Assembly (NCBI RefSeq): GCF_030269925.1
Contig: NC_085130.1
Location: forward strand, 9,002,501 to 9,066,500
Direction: 5' to 3'
DNA from: Bombyx mori
Lineage: Eukaryota > Arthropoda > Insecta > Lepidoptera > Bombycidae
Length of the DNA stretch: 64,000 nt
Each line of letters begins with the position of its first letter. Position 1 is the first letter of the stretch. The translations under genes and the position numbers were made by a program. Positions 19,093 through 31,539 of this stretch are shown here, one piece after another. Under the pieces are notes generated by a model. That model saw only the letters and a program-made list of their open reading frames with translations, was not told the origin of the DNA and did no database searches.

Positions 19093-19187
19093 ATAGCCAA
19101 TAGTGCTACCATCGTTTTTTTATCTGCTATTAAAGGCTGATTCGTTCCTAGTCATTAGATAGTCATTATATCACTGCAATCGAGATA

Positions 19188-19262
19188 TTTTTTTATTGCT
19201 CTTGTAGACAGATTAGCATACGGTCCACCTGATAATGAGTGGAGTTATTTCAGTCTCATGCC
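19188..19262 (-). repeat. 3' end of the GGTAGGCAG-type retroelement (diverged)
   Basis: TTTTTTTATTGCTCTTGTAGACAG and GGTCCACCTGATAATGAGTG on the plus strand are the reverse complement of the family's tail. Confidence 0.55.
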
Positions 19263-19431
19263 TTAATAAGGGTGCAGAATACCCACAGATATCACGATTT
19301 ACCCCATCTGTGGGCTCTGTTAATATTTTAAGGGATGGGATACAATTTGCATTTTAAAGTCATGAAAAAATCATAATTTTAAGGACTCCTTTAATCACGT
19401 CTCTTTTGTTGCTTAAACAGCGTCTTTTCTG

Positions 19432-19512
19432 TTGTTGATGTCTATGGGCTCCGGTAACCACTTCATATCAGACGTACCGTGAACTCTTTCATACATCTAA
19501 GCAGTTAAAAAA
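19432..19512 (+). repeat. Bm1 3' end fragment
   Basis: GTTGATGTCTATGGGCTCCG through CATCTAAGCAGTTAAAAAA. Only the last ~80 bp of the SINE is present. Confidence 0.7.
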
Positions 19513-19917
19513 TAATGCTCTGTAATGCACATAAATTTAAGGTAGCCTAAAATATTATAGGATAAGTGACAAAAAACGTAAAAATAAAAAGACGTCAGAA
19601 AAATGCATAAACATTTTTCATACGATATTCGTTTGTTTTTATGTTGACGGTACGTGACGTAAGTTTAATTGCAGCTCGAATGTCGGACTGCATGTAAGTT
19701 CGGCAGTTTTATTTTATAGCGTACGATTACGACACGATTTTTAAATGCTTTCCGTTTTCTACAAATGTTTTTACTGACTTTGCACAAAGTTCTAAATTGT
19801 TTTTTTTTCTCTTAGACGATAGAATGTATCGTCGATATATCGCAAACACATATAATATGTTATGTAGATTTTACTTTATGTATTTTAAAAAAAATGAAGC
19901 TATGCCGTATTTTTATA

Positions 19918-20030
19918 CTGCGGTAGGCAGCAGCTTGGCTCTGCCCCTGGCATTGCTGAAGTCCATGGGCGACGGTAACCACTCACCATCAGGTGGGCCG
20001 TATGCTCGTTTGCCTACAAGGACAAAAAAA
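19918..20030 (+). repeat. 3' end of the GGTAGGCAG-type retroelement
   Basis: GCGGTAGGCAGCAGCTTGGC to GTTTGCCTACAAGGAC plus an A-run. Nearly identical to 57509-57631. Confidence 0.85.
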
Positions 20031-21819
20031 ATGTTTTTTTTTCTGATTAAGAAATTTCACCAATCGAAGTCTATACATAATGTCTAGTGTAGAAAATAAC
20101 GAGCGCAGACTTGAAATCTTAACATCACACCGCTGTCGTATCGTAAGCAATAAAGATCACATTACCTAGAGAGAGAGAGGCTTAAATTTTTTATTTCTCC
20201 TTTCAGCATGTTCCATTCTAGATTTTACGAGTGCTGTTAGTACTTCTGTGTAGCTTTCGACTTAAGCGGGTTTTTTTGTCCGAATGAAAGTTCGGATGGA
20301 GAACTTTTAAAACGTAACTTTATTAGGTCCCAGTTGCCTATTGCAAGCGATCCAAGCGGAACAGCCAATGGTATTAGCATCGTCAATGCAGTATTAAAAC
20401 GTTCCATGGAGTTAATTTACAAATTTAAATAGCTTGTTTCTCTTTTCCGTGTTTTTGATAATATCATATACCCCAAATGAAACTTGAAGCATTGGTTTTT
20501 CTTTTTTTAATCATAACAAAAATAATGTTTGAAACATTGAATAAAATATATCATAAAATTGTGTTACTGTTTGTAAAATTGCTGTAACATGTCCTAGTGT
20601 GTTATAAGAGATTGCTGTACATGCCTGTAACTGGCTTAGATACCAGTACTTAATTTTATACATGTTAATTTTAAGCTTGAATGTTTTGTGTGTATTGCTG
20701 TTGGTGTGTCACAGTGTAAGGTTCCATATTGCTGAGTAAAAAATCGGTTATCCGTAAAGTCGGTTTACTGACGATAGTTGAACGTGACGACGTCATAAGA
20801 AAATACTGATGGAATGGTTTCATTTGTCAATTATCGCAATTATCGTTGCTATAAACAATTGAAACCACATTCACTTTTCACTGAACTTCATACTTGACGA
20901 AAACATGTACAATGTATTATTGTATAGCAGCTGTCCACGCGGATGCATCGCTCACTCAAGTAAGAGGGAGACAGATGTCGAACGCTGCCGAACGCGGAGG
21001 CCGATTGTGCCTCTTTGTCGCTCGTTGCGCGCTCTCGCTTGCACTTCAAGCCTTAAATGGAACGCCTCAGAGCGAGGTAACGCCGCATGAGTCATGTTTT
21101 TTCGTGCGTGCAGCCGGCTCCATCGAATTATAAGACGTTGTACATGTATGTATTGTTTGACGTTGTCATGTCAAAAATGTTTTGAAAATTTTACGAGCCA
21201 TGTTATAAATCTTAATACACACGGCCCTAACGGCAACCTATATGTAGAATATAGAGAAATGCCTGAATATATCAATATATCAATGATTCCGATTGTTCAA
21301 ATCGAACACAACTGTTCACAGCTCTGAATTAGACAATAGGCTTCTTTAATTAATTAATGGCGCTTGTTATTAGTATAGAATAATTTGTATGCATTGTTTA
21401 ATATGCGCAGTGAATATCTATAGCTCTTTAACTAACTGATAACTTAACATCAGACGTACCGCGAACTCGTCCGCGTATAAAACTCAACAAAGATAAAATA
21501 CTGCGATTTCACAACACGTCCCCAAATATCCAGAAAATATGACACAATATTCTGTAATCAAAAATAGCCCCTTTATCAAATAGTTTTATTATCATAATAA
21601 ATTATGGTTATTATTCTATTTACCTACATCCGAGCAGAGGGCAGAAGGCAGAGAGCAGAGGTCACGTTTCGTTTTTATGTATTTCCTGGACGTTTTGACC
21701 TCGTAAATATTATTATCATTCACAAACATTTGAACCAAACATTGGACGAGTATTCACGATTTTCGTATGTGCGATAATATTGGACATAAATAATAATATA
21801 ATATGGTGCATTTCGACTT
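20031..21819. other. Mostly AT-rich DNA with a GC-rich island at 20940-21130
   Basis: No recognised gene. The segment 20940-21130 stands out by its GC and CpG content (ACGCGGATGCATCG, GCTCGTTGCGCGCTCTCGC) against AT-rich surroundings. It could be a host promoter or first exon, but I see no TATA box, initiator or splice donor that decides this. A weak Bm1-like tail occurs near 21437-21480. Confidence 0.4.
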
Positions 21820-22016
21820 TTTTTTTATTGCTTAGATGAGTGGACGAGCTCACGGCCCACCTGGTATTAAGTGGATACTGGAGCCCATAGACATCTACAA
21901 CGTAAATGCGCCACCCACCTTGAGATATAAGTTCTAAGGTCTCTGCTTCACTTCAGAAATAGGCAGAGTGGTGGTACTTACTCGTGCGGACTCACAAGAG
22001 GTCCTACCACCACTAA
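21820..22016 (-). repeat. Bm1 SINE, short form with internal deletion
   Basis: T-run, tail box and body. The segment between AAGTTCTAAGGTCTC and TGCTTCAC has lost about 60 bp relative to other copies. 5' end at GAGGTCCTACCACCACTAA. Confidence 0.85.
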
Positions 22017-22848
22017 TAAAATGGGTTACGGCAATTTATGATAACAGATCGCGAACAATTGTTAAGAAAACATACATTTACCGGGAACTCCTAAATGACT
22101 CATTGACATCAACGTCCTATAGTATGGATCACAATATTCTTCTGTGATTCACGTATTGTTGAGACGCAAAGTGCATATCATGTTATTAATGAAACAGCAT
22201 AAATAAGCGAGTGCCAGTCTCTGGGGCTTTATTTACTTACACGATATATGATGTTCTTTCATTGTAAAGGTAGCTTGTAAACATGCATTATGGTCTTATT
22301 TACTACAAGATATTGATACCGTACAACGTATTGAAAAACAAAAAGTTCACTTGGAATCTATTAAGCCAGATCTCTTGTCCCAAAAGAACTTGTAACCATA
22401 AAACAAAAGCCGATTCAGAACACCCTATATTATTGGTTCCAACATTGGCCGAACACACAAAAGTTTAGAGCCAAAACAGTAAGGTGTAGAAAAGATAAAC
22501 TATTTATGTAACAATGCACATTATTGTCTACGTGACTTTGTTTGTAAATGGCTAAATAGCAAGCATTTATTTTACTCATGCACACATGTATATATAATTT
22601 GATATGACTTTATTTAGTATTGATGCCTTGTGAGTACTAAAATAAATCCGTATCTGGGTTTCTAGATAAAACTAAATTGGTGGAACGTGTGTAAAAGCTG
22701 AAACTTATTTTTGGGGACTGTCTTATCCAAGAATTGCCGATTTATTATTTAGAATTGGCGGCCTATTTGTGTTACTTTTGTTGGAGCCACGACAGCGACG
22801 CTGGTTTTAAAAATTACTAATCGAAGAGCAGGATTAATAAATGTTGGT
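22017..22848. other. AT-rich DNA without recognised genes
   Basis: No motif-bearing frame and no recognised repeat. Confidence 0.5.
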
Positions 22849-22863
22849 CTATGGGAATCACCT

Positions 22864-23008
22864 TTTTTTTTCTGGCCGGGGGTCGAACCACCTACAAGGT
22901 CCCCGCGCCTAGGGGGCGCGCGAGATATGTGGGACTTGACGATCTGCAAGGCGTTGGGAGCAGACCGCGGGCCCAAGGAATTTTAGGGCCCTACCCACTA
23001 AGCAACTC
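22864..23008 (-). mobile_element. Short GC-rich retroelement with 15-bp target duplication (copy 1)
   Basis: The insertion is bounded by CTATGGGAATCACCT at 22849-22863 and 23009-23023. A T-run at the left marks a minus-strand poly(A) tail. The interior (CGAACCACCTACAAGGTCCC, GCGCGCGAG, GATCTGCAAGGCGTTG, GCAGACCGCGGGCCCAAGGA) is shared with the element at 24566-24786. It is a 5'-truncated LINE 3' end or a SINE; it carries no coding region. Confidence 0.85.
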
Positions 23009-23023
23009 CTATGGGAATCACCT

Positions 23024-24470
23024 ACAAACATTTCTTACTGAAGTTTCCTAATGCCAAATGTCGTTAGCGAGATTCATTATTTGTTATATTATCATAGCTT
23101 TAGGGGTTTAGGACATAGAGAAGATCTTTAACCGAGAGATGGAATTGCTAGTTAGATTAACGGTCCAAATATTGTTGTCCGGAACTTGTATATTGGCAAA
23201 CGTATCTTTCTATTGTCATTAGCGAGATTCAGGCATCTGTCAAATATTTTTGGTATCTACCGTCACAAAGTGACTGCTACAGTGTCTGCTGCGGTGGACT
23301 CCAGTAATGCCAGAACCATGCCACTGCATCCATGTCCCAGCCTACAGCTGCACGAGGTCCGTTACCACTGATCCATCATGCTACAAAATGTCAGACAAGA
23401 CACTTACAAATAACTTCATTTAACTTTCCTCCCGAAATCTCTAAATACACAAAAAAAGAGATTCGCGGAAACACTCTTGTAACTTTTATACTTAACTCTT
23501 TCGGTCTTCAAACAAGATTTTTTTTCGCAACTCTTTGAACTTTTCTCATTGCCTACATTAAAACTTTTATTAAGCATATTATTTCAATCAGAGATTTAAA
23601 TTTTGTAACAAAAACTATTGAGGAACTGTCGGAGAATCTGCAGAAGTCTTAGATGATAAGCTATGTGCTCATTAAATAGAAGATAGGTTGTGTAATGTAT
23701 AGTGTGGCCTGGAGTGACTCTCTTCATTTTATCCCCTGGGTGTCGTAAAGAGCATCTGAGGGATTCACAGGGGGATATATGTCAGTACTGTCTGAATACT
23801 ATGCTAGCGGTACTGTAATCGTCAGCTGATATTTATTGTTGGGGGAGCATATTATTAGCCCTCATAAGTAGACGTCACCATCCTGCCAATTTCTACGGCG
23901 AAGCAGTCATGTTTCCTAATTTCAGATGGCTATTTCAGCCTAATGTTTCACGGTGATGGTCCGATAAGCACTTCATATAATAATGCTAATATTGAGTCAT
24001 TTTAATAGGTAACATTTGACGTGATATTTATTTATTTACGTGATATTTCTTCATAAGTAACCATTGCATTCGATTCTACTTATTCGCTTACGATTTTTAG
24101 GGTAACATCCCTAGCGTTTAAAAAGAAAAAGTGTTAACTGACTCAACATTGTAACAACGTTCAGCTCTTTAGTACAGAAATGGTTTATTATGTTTAGAAT
24201 GGTTTATTAGTAAAAACAAATCGTAAAATTACTCCTATTGGTAATTACTACCCTAAATATGTAATCATAATTGAAAAAAGCGTGCAGTTGTAACAAAACG
24301 AAAACATGTATTATTTTGCCCGCCGTTACAAGGTTACGTTGTTGAATTTTAATAAATTGTCAAATGTTACCTATTAAAATGACCTATGAGTAATTAGTCG
24401 GCTCTCTACGATGAAGTAAAGAAATACGTGTAAATTCAGATTCACTCAACAGACTGCAAAATTTATGTAT
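23024..24470. other. AT-rich DNA; weak repeat traces only
   Basis: 23190-23300 shares GATTCAGG-ATxTGTCAAATAT with 50880-51000. 23710-23830 contains CCCCTGGGTGTCGTAAAGAG, which resembles LINE-associated sequence. 23878-23950 resembles a very diverged Bm1. None is complete. Confidence 0.35.
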
Positions 24471-24474
24471 ATTT

Positions 24475-25000
24475 GTAATAAAAATCAAACCCGCAAAATT
24501 ATAATTTGCGTAGTTACTGGTGGTAGGACCTCTTGTGCGTCCGCGCGGGTGGGTACCACCACCCTTTTTTTTTTTTTTTTTTTTTTTCGGGTAGAGGGCC
24601 GAACCTCCTACGAGGTCCCCGCGCAAAAGGGGCGCGCGCGGTATGTGAGACTCAACGATCTGCATGGTGTTGTGAGCAGACCGCGGGCCCAAGGATTTTA
24701 GAGCCCACCCACTAAACGACTCCTCTGCACTCTTACACCCGACGTCCGATCCCCTCCGAGGTCAGAACCCGGATGAGGTAGGGGGGGGGTACCACCACCC
24801 TGCCTATTTCTGCCGTGAAGCAGTAATGCATTCCGTTTTGAAGGGTGGGGCAGCCGTTGTAACTATACCTGAGACCTTAGAACTTATATCTCAGGGTGGG
24901 TGGCGCATTTACGTTGTGGATGTCTATGGGCTCCAGTAACCACTTAACATCAGGTGGGCTGTGAGCTCGTCCACCCATCTAAGCAATAAAAAAAAAAATT
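24475..25000 (+). repeat. Bm1 SINE split by a GC-rich retroelement
   Basis: The 5' part (24475-24565, starting in the linker AATCAAACCCGCAAAATTAT) and the 3' part (24787-25000, to the A-tail) are separated by a 221-bp insertion. GGGTACCACCACCCT is duplicated at 24551-24565 and 24787-24801. Confidence 0.9.
24566..24786 (-). mobile_element. Short GC-rich retroelement with 15-bp target duplication (copy 2)
   Basis: Same family as 22864-23008 but about 75 bp longer at its 5' end (right side, ACCTCATCCGGGTTCTGACC on the minus strand). The long T-run 24566-24587 is its poly(A) tail. It inserted into a Bm1 SINE, creating a perfect 15-bp duplication. No protein is encoded. The family name is unknown to me. 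Confidence 0.88.
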
Positions 25001-25014
25001 TTTTGGCAGTTGAT

Positions 25015-25442
25015 ACATTTATTTTATTATTATTTAAATGATTGTCGAGCTCACAGCCTGTTGCTTAGTGGCTATCGGAGCCCATGGATTTTCGCAACAT
25101 AAATGCCACCACCCACCTTGAGACATGAGTGCTAAGTCTCAATTAAATAGTACTATGGCTGCTTCTGCTAGCAACGGCTGCTTCTTCAAACCGAATCGCA
25201 TTCACTGTTTCACGGCAGAGTGGCGGTACCTACCCATGCGGAGTCACAGACCTTTTAGCAACACTTATTACGTAAATTGTATTTTTTGCGGATTTGATTT
25301 TTATTACCCGATGTTATTCCTTCACCGTGTATGGAAATCGTGATCATTTGTTAAGTACGTATTTTACTGGAAAAATTAATACCTATTGGGATTCGAACCC
25401 CGCTGCATCGTCTGATACGAATGCACTAAGCGTACTTATGTT
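25015..25442 (-). repeat. Long-form Bm1 SINE, diverged
   Basis: The minus-strand copy runs from the tail (ATTGTCGAGCTCACAGCC) through body and linker to the tRNA-like head (GGGATTCGAACCCCGC, the reverse complement of a B box) near 25400. Many substitutions; an old copy. Confidence 0.8.
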
Positions 25443-25767
25443 TTAAGCCGCGATGACTATATTACGACCTTCACTACATTACATCAACGATTTCTGCCGT
25501 TTCTTGGATCTAAAGTCTCAGGATAGTATGATGCGATGTCTAAGGGTTCCGGTAGTCATCTAATACGAGATAAGCCGTGAGTTTGGCCATACATTTAGAG
25601 CAAACAAGGGCTCCCACACCTGACCTTAGATGTAGAGTAAAGGTCCAGCCCCATTGGCCATAAATTAAGATAAGATAAGACTGTAGATACTATCTCCGGG
25701 GTCCAGATTCCATTCAGGTTCAATATTTTCTCCGTCTGATTCCGGCACGTAAAATACGGAAGGAAAC

Positions 25768-25983
25768 TTTTTTTATTTTTTTTTCATTGTGGTTACTGGA
25801 GCCCATAGACATCTACAACGTAATTGCGCCACTCACCTTGAGATATCAGCTCTAAGGTCTCAGTATAGTTACAACGGCTGCCCCACCCTTCAAACTGAAA
25901 AGCATTACTACTTCACGGCAGAAATAGGCAGGGTGGTGGTACCTACCTATGCGGACTCACAAGAGGTCCAACCACTAGTAAGT
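25768..25983 (-). repeat. Bm1 SINE, short form, 3' end lost
   Basis: T-rich left end, then TGGTTACTGGAGCCCATAG through GAGGTCCAACCACTAGTAAG. The last ~50 bp of the tail is missing. Confidence 0.82.
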
Positions 25984-27473
25984 TTAAGTGAATGTTGAAC
26001 TTTTAAGAATTGTCCACTTTTACCTGCCCACCTCAGGATGTGGGATACCGGAAATAGCTCAAAGTTTGGTTTGTTTATAACAGCATTAGCTTTTGAGCTT
26101 AACTATATAAGTATACGCATGCCTTCGTCCTTTTACTATTCATAAGCGAGAAAAATGGAAGCGGCCAATATCGTAAAATCCATTTGTAATAACACCCCTA
26201 AAGCCCCGATATCAATATAAATGTCGACAAAAAATATGGTAAAGAGCTGTATTTCACGGCACAATACAGTCGGCGGCTCTGTATTCAGGAGGCGGACGGG
26301 TATTTATTTAGGCTTGCCCGTGGAAGTGTGCCGCGATTCATGAGACGCTTGAGGCTCACGACTCGGGATGTCTCTATGACGCAACACATTCGGATGCTGA
26401 CGGCCCTTACGTCTGTGAAAACTTTTCTAGAAGCTTTATTTTGAGTATGTCATTCTCGATTGCCTATGTATTCGGACTTATTAACACGCTTTTAATAGCT
26501 GAGTTTCTGTTTCTATCAGTGGAATGGATTCTTTGAAGTTCTGTCGAGTAGAAGCTATAGGATGTAAGGTGAGATAAATACATACAGTTTACATTATATA
26601 GTTAATTGGAAAATCTGCAACTTTTGCGACACAGTCGAACATTTATTTAAACTAGAGGTCCCGGAGTAGTCGTAATTCGACTATAATTTATTGGAATTGT
26701 AAGTTTGTACACTATTATGATTGTATTTTATACTTCTATAATCACAAATTTCGCCGAGGCTACACTATAAAAAAATATTAATAAAGACAAACAATATTTA
26801 ATCTATTCTCAATTTGACAACCGACTTCAAGAACAAAAGTTTGACAATAAATAGTATGCATGCGTGTGTGTGTCAAATACATGGTATGTAGTGTGTGTAA
26901 TGTTTTCTTTATAGATTTAATGTATCTTTTATGCATTATTAAAAAAAAAACATTAGCATTGTGCACTTCTTCTCTATATTCTCTATAGGTAAGTGTGGAA
27001 AATTTCATACTCCTCCGTCCGCGCAATTTTTGTAAAAAGGGATACAAAGTTTTTGCTTCACGTATTAATATATAACTATAGATATATCAGATATGTACAA
27101 GGTAAGTTAATAGAAAACGTAATTTAATAAGCATTCAATTTTATCTAAATCTATGCATACATGATTTAATGTAAACATTGTGTATATCTATTGTTCGCAC
27201 ATTAACTTCATCCTTATTGTTGCAAGATAGGAAGATCACGACATTTACTATTAAACAAGTTATCTCCGCGTAGCGTGCCAAAAGAATATTGCTTTAACCG
27301 ATAAGAACGCCCATTGTAGAACTCTTGTCCATTCTTAAGTACTATAAGTTTTAGTTTCCAATGTACTGTGTCCTATCTATAGCCTATTCTGCACAACATA
27401 AGTTCCATTCTTGAATAAGCATTCGTAGAAGTTGCTATTTACACAAACGATACGACGACTGGCTCACATTTCT
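25984..27473. other. AT-rich DNA without recognised genes
   Basis: A short GT-rich stretch near 26866-26900 is a minor microsatellite. No coding evidence. Confidence 0.5.
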
Positions 27474-27600
27474 TCTTCATCGTTCCCTCACTGCTGAGGA
27501 TCGCGACCACATGTGACTTTCCTCTACAGTGTTTGGTCATGGGTGGCATGGACCGTATGATATAGACTATCACCAACCGCTTTCTTAACCAGACTTGACA
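27474..27600 (-). repeat. LINE 3' fragment related to 1111-1393
   Basis: TTCCCTCACTGCTGAGGATC with following GCGAC is the same 3' end as at 1120-1150 (TCCCTCACTGCTGAGGATCG). The remainder is diverged. Confidence 0.5.
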
Positions 27601-29745
27601 ATCTAACTAGTATTATGCCCATGGCGCGCTTGTTTTTTATGCGACCCAAAATTATGAGCTTCTCTAATTCATGTCCGGGAGACGCAGTCACTGTCTAACT
27701 AGAGTTAGGTGCTGCTACAGCTCATCACAATATAACTGGCCTCTATTGACTACCACCAGGATGTAATCCACAAACACCCCGACGAAAAAATAAATCCTAA
27801 ATATTGCGCTAAAGATATATGGTCTACAAATATTTGTGGATTACTAGTAGTGGGAGCTATTGGAAGCAGAGGGTAGAGTTAGGTAGTGGCAGCAGATAGT
27901 GGTTGTCAGAACCACATATTCTCTGGATCAGACTGAATTGTATCAGTATAAGACCCTCAATTTATGCTGAATAAAAAAAGAGACTAATCGGCTTTTAGCG
28001 TTTAGTGGGCTAGTAAATTTCCTCACAATCTCGCCATTTGGACCACAACCGAATTTATTTAGGCGTACCCTTAGGGTGACAATAAACAGGGCGAGTCTAG
28101 TCGTCTCAAACCAAACAGTTTGGTCAACGCGTTTCGAATATCCTCAACGCATTTACCGTGGGTAGGCAGGGGCTTTAAAAAACCGATCTCCTTAATACAT
28201 TGGAACATTAAACGACCTCAGATTTATTTTATTGTTCGTAAATGCTTGAGCTTGTTGGTTTTGTAAATTGTTGAATGCGCGCCCATTCTTTGCGGTTTTA
28301 TGAAGAGGGATTCTTTTTTTATTCAAACTCTCACGGGCGGAATTTGAACCAACCAAAGACATTCAGGATGTACCGATGATGTTTCTGTTACTAAGCTATT
28401 GTGTTGGCATAGGATAATGGGTCTAATTTAATCTAATTTGGGTTTAATTTAGACTCTAATCTTATTACTCCAGGTGAGCTGTAATAGCACGTTACACTGT
28501 CTATATGCTGCAGTAATTGTATTAAATCTGCCTACCTTAGCTAGAAAGAAATCTCTGATGATTTGCTTCCCAGCCGAAGCGTTTTTGAAGCATTTGCAAA
28601 GTCTGGTATGATGAGTACAGCTGTATCCAACCAAAAAATAGCCATTTTTATCAGTAAAAAGGTGGCAATGATATCGCTTTAAAATTGACCTAGCACAGCG
28701 TACTAACACCGATGCTATTCTCTCTATGGGCTTAGTATCCAATCAAAGGTAATTGAAAATGTTAACAGTTGTCTAATATTCAACACTGGTTATATTAAAG
28801 ATTAGCAAAAGAAAAATTGGCATCAGATGAGAGCTACTTCAAATAAAACAAAGGCAAGGAGTGCATAATTGCGCCTTTTGATTGACAGTGCCACAAAATT
28901 ATCCCTGGGTTCGTTTCTCGACACGAGAGATGTAATGAAAGAAATTAATGATTTTGTATTTTCAAATTGAAAATCGCAATATAAGCCATGTTGGTTCTAA
29001 TATATAACAGATGTCTACTTGATAACTTCTAGTATGTTTTTTTAAATAATATGTAAATAGAACTTTATATAGCTTAGAAAGTCGTAAAACCTTCCAAGAA
29101 AAACAAAAATTTCAAACAATATTCTTGCGCTGCTTGTGCCAAGAACATCAAAACGACCTCAACTAATCATTGGCAATTGTGTTTACGAATCAAAGGAGCG
29201 CTCAATTCCCAATTATTCGTGAGCAGTGCACAATTGCATTGTGTCGCTCATAGAGTCAAACGCTTCAATTTCCAGAATGCAGACAATCAAAAACAATTGC
29301 CGAATTCCGGTAAAATCCGGCGCAGTCCACTCCGAACCGGACATTTCCAGATAAAACCGGTATTTTCCGGTCGACTGCGCCGTTCGCCTGGCCAATTGGG
29401 GTCAAAGGGTCCCCTTAATGTTATTATTTACTTACAATTCGTAAGTAAATTGTTTGAAAGGCTTAGGATGTTTTGGGAGCTGATGTTTTATTGAAACAAC
29501 AATTGGTATATTTTTTGGGGATCACTGGGTTGTTTTTTGAAACGTAAAAAGCCTTTGAATGGTTACCTGATTAAATAAAGACGAGTATTTTTCTTGCAGT
29601 TTTACTGTGTGTATAATAAAGTATGAAATTGCGGTTTTATTGTAATAGATACTTCGAATTGACATAGAACCTTCATGGTTTGAGATTTTTGAGTGAAACT
29701 TTTTTCAAATGAGCCTATAAGGTTCAACTTTCAGTTGTTTTTTTT
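27601..29745. other. AT-rich DNA; one inverted repeat
   Basis: A 10-bp perfect inverted repeat, CGGCGCAGTC (29318-29327) and GACTGCGCCG (29373-29382), encloses CCGG-rich sequence. A 97-aa minus-strand frame (28449-28742) has no recognisable motif. No gene can be supported. Confidence 0.4.
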
Positions 29746-29998
29746 TATTCCGCTTAGACAAGAAAGATGGATACTTCGAAAATTCGAGTGATTTTTGAAT
29801 ACGAGTTCCGACGCGGAAAGAACGCTGCAGAAACAGCTTACAATATTAATGTTGCGTTTGGAGAGGGGACTGCTAATGAACGCACCGTGCGATTTTAGTT
29901 TAAACGCTTTCGTGGTGGAAATTTTGATTTGAAGAACGAACCACTTGGACGACCGCCCACACACGTGAATAACAATGAATTGAAAGAGATTTCCAAAA
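29746..29998 (+). pseudogene. Mariner transposase N-terminal remnant
   Basis: From the ATG at 29767 the frame reads MDTSKIRVIFEYEFRRG, then KNAAETAYNINVAFGEGTAN and ERTVRF, a TAG at 29896-29898 where Trp is expected, then FKRFRGGNFDLKNEPLGRPP. This is the helix-turn-helix DNA-binding half of a mariner transposase, most like the cecropia subfamily (the AAETxxNIN-AFGxGTANERTV pattern). The catalytic DDD domain is absent; the frame runs into unrelated sequence after about 30000. It is a dead fragment. I could not define terminal inverted repeats. Confidence 0.85.
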
Positions 29999-30554
29999 AA
30001 GTATTGTTATATAGGTATATTTCAAAAAGCGGCTTTAAGTGAGCGAGCGCCCTTAAACATATTTTACGACATGTAACTATGATTGATAAGGTCGAGGTTA
30101 TCAAATAAATGATTGCTTTTCTTCAGAAACTTCATAATAATTCTAATTCAGACTTTATATTTTATATTAAAAAATACCTTTCACCGAAATGAAACTTAAA
30201 TAAAAAATCCAACATTCAGTGAATGAAAAATGTTTTTGATGAAAATTTTCAGAAATTGGAAATTACCCTTTGAGGGATTTTCTTTGAATTTAATTTCTGT
30301 TTGTCTGTGGCTCATTCGTTTTCTATTGAAATACAGCTGTTTCGATGTTGACACGGGAACTAACTCGGGGACCAGAGCGCAATACAATCTTTAAACATTT
30401 TTTAACAACGTATTTACAACATTAACAAATATCAAACACATTTCTGATACTTATACATAAAAAAGATAGCTTCTGATGTAATAAAATATTTATTCTAGTT
30501 AATATAATGATAGCACTAAGAGACTTGGAATAATCGAAAGCTCTACATCACATT
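29999..30554. other. AT-rich DNA without recognised genes
   Basis: Nothing recognisable between the mariner fragment and the Bm1 head. Confidence 0.5.
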
Positions 30555-30768
30555 GTCGTCGTCGTGGCCTAAAGGATAAGACGTCCGGTGCATTCGTATC
30601 TAGCGATGCACCGGTGTTCGAATCCCGCAGGCGGGTACCAAATTTTCTAATGAAATACGTACTTGACAAATGTTCACGATTGACTTCCACGGTGAAGGAA
30701 TAACATTGTGTAATAAAAATCAAACATTTCATTTGTTTGATTGTTTGTTTGAGGTCCTACCACCAGTA
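30555..30768 (+). repeat. Bm1 head joined to an inverted Bm1 5' edge
   Basis: A well-preserved tRNA-like head and linker (GTCGTGGCCTAAAGGATAAG; GTGTTCGAATCCCGC) runs to AATCAAAC near 30725. Then, after a GTTT-rich stretch, GAGGTCCTACCACCAGTA at 30750-30767 is the reverse complement of the body's first 18 bases. The SINE body itself is missing. See findings. Confidence 0.75.
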
Positions 30769-31539
30769 AAAATGATCTTTCACGGCAAACCCGATTTGGA
30801 CTCAGCATCACGCTGCATAAACAACCAGCCCTGAATACTAACGTGACTATCATAACAAAGATACAGCATACCAAAAGCATAGCTATACAAATTAAAATAC
30901 AAATTAAAACTTAAATTCTTAGATTTTGTGCATTATTCCATAGCAACAGACACAAAATGAATATCAAAAACCAACACAGGACTGCTTAAAGTCTCATGTA
31001 AAACTCGGTTGTATTAAACCGACAGGTTGGTGGTACTCTTGCAACCTCGCGTTGCCCCCCACCACCAGCCCTAGATATGTCTCCTTCATCATATCAGAAC
31101 TCTTTATAACTCGGAGATAAATTAAACCACCCATCTAATCTCTGCTCCAATACATCACTATGTATATCATTATTAGCCACGTACAGGGTGTGAAAAATAT
31201 CACGTAAACTAAACGTGAAATATGGTTGATAAACAAAATACATACGCCATAAAGGCGAGATCTATTTACACTGACATGATTTATTTAAACGAATAAATCT
31301 CCGAGACACAATAACCTTTGAATAATAAAATACCTTCAGTTTACTTTAGAATACTAAAGCAGAGTATTTCCAAACGAACGACTTAAAAGTGCTGTGTATA
31401 AAAAAAGAGTAATCTAAAACCGCGCGGGTCGATACGAATCACAGCGAAGCCAAACTTAATGGCTTCCACTGGATTTCGCACTGATTTATGTAACAGTATT
31501 TTATCGATATTCGTGCACAAATGATAGTAGGATGTATTG
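30769..31539. other. AT-rich DNA without recognised genes
   Basis: No recognised coding or repeat feature before the tandem array. Confidence 0.5.

Noticed and set aside
28449..28742. 97-aa minus-strand frame
   Set aside because: No recognisable motif, no splice context, and the neighbouring CCAGGTGAGCTGT suggests repeat-derived sequence.
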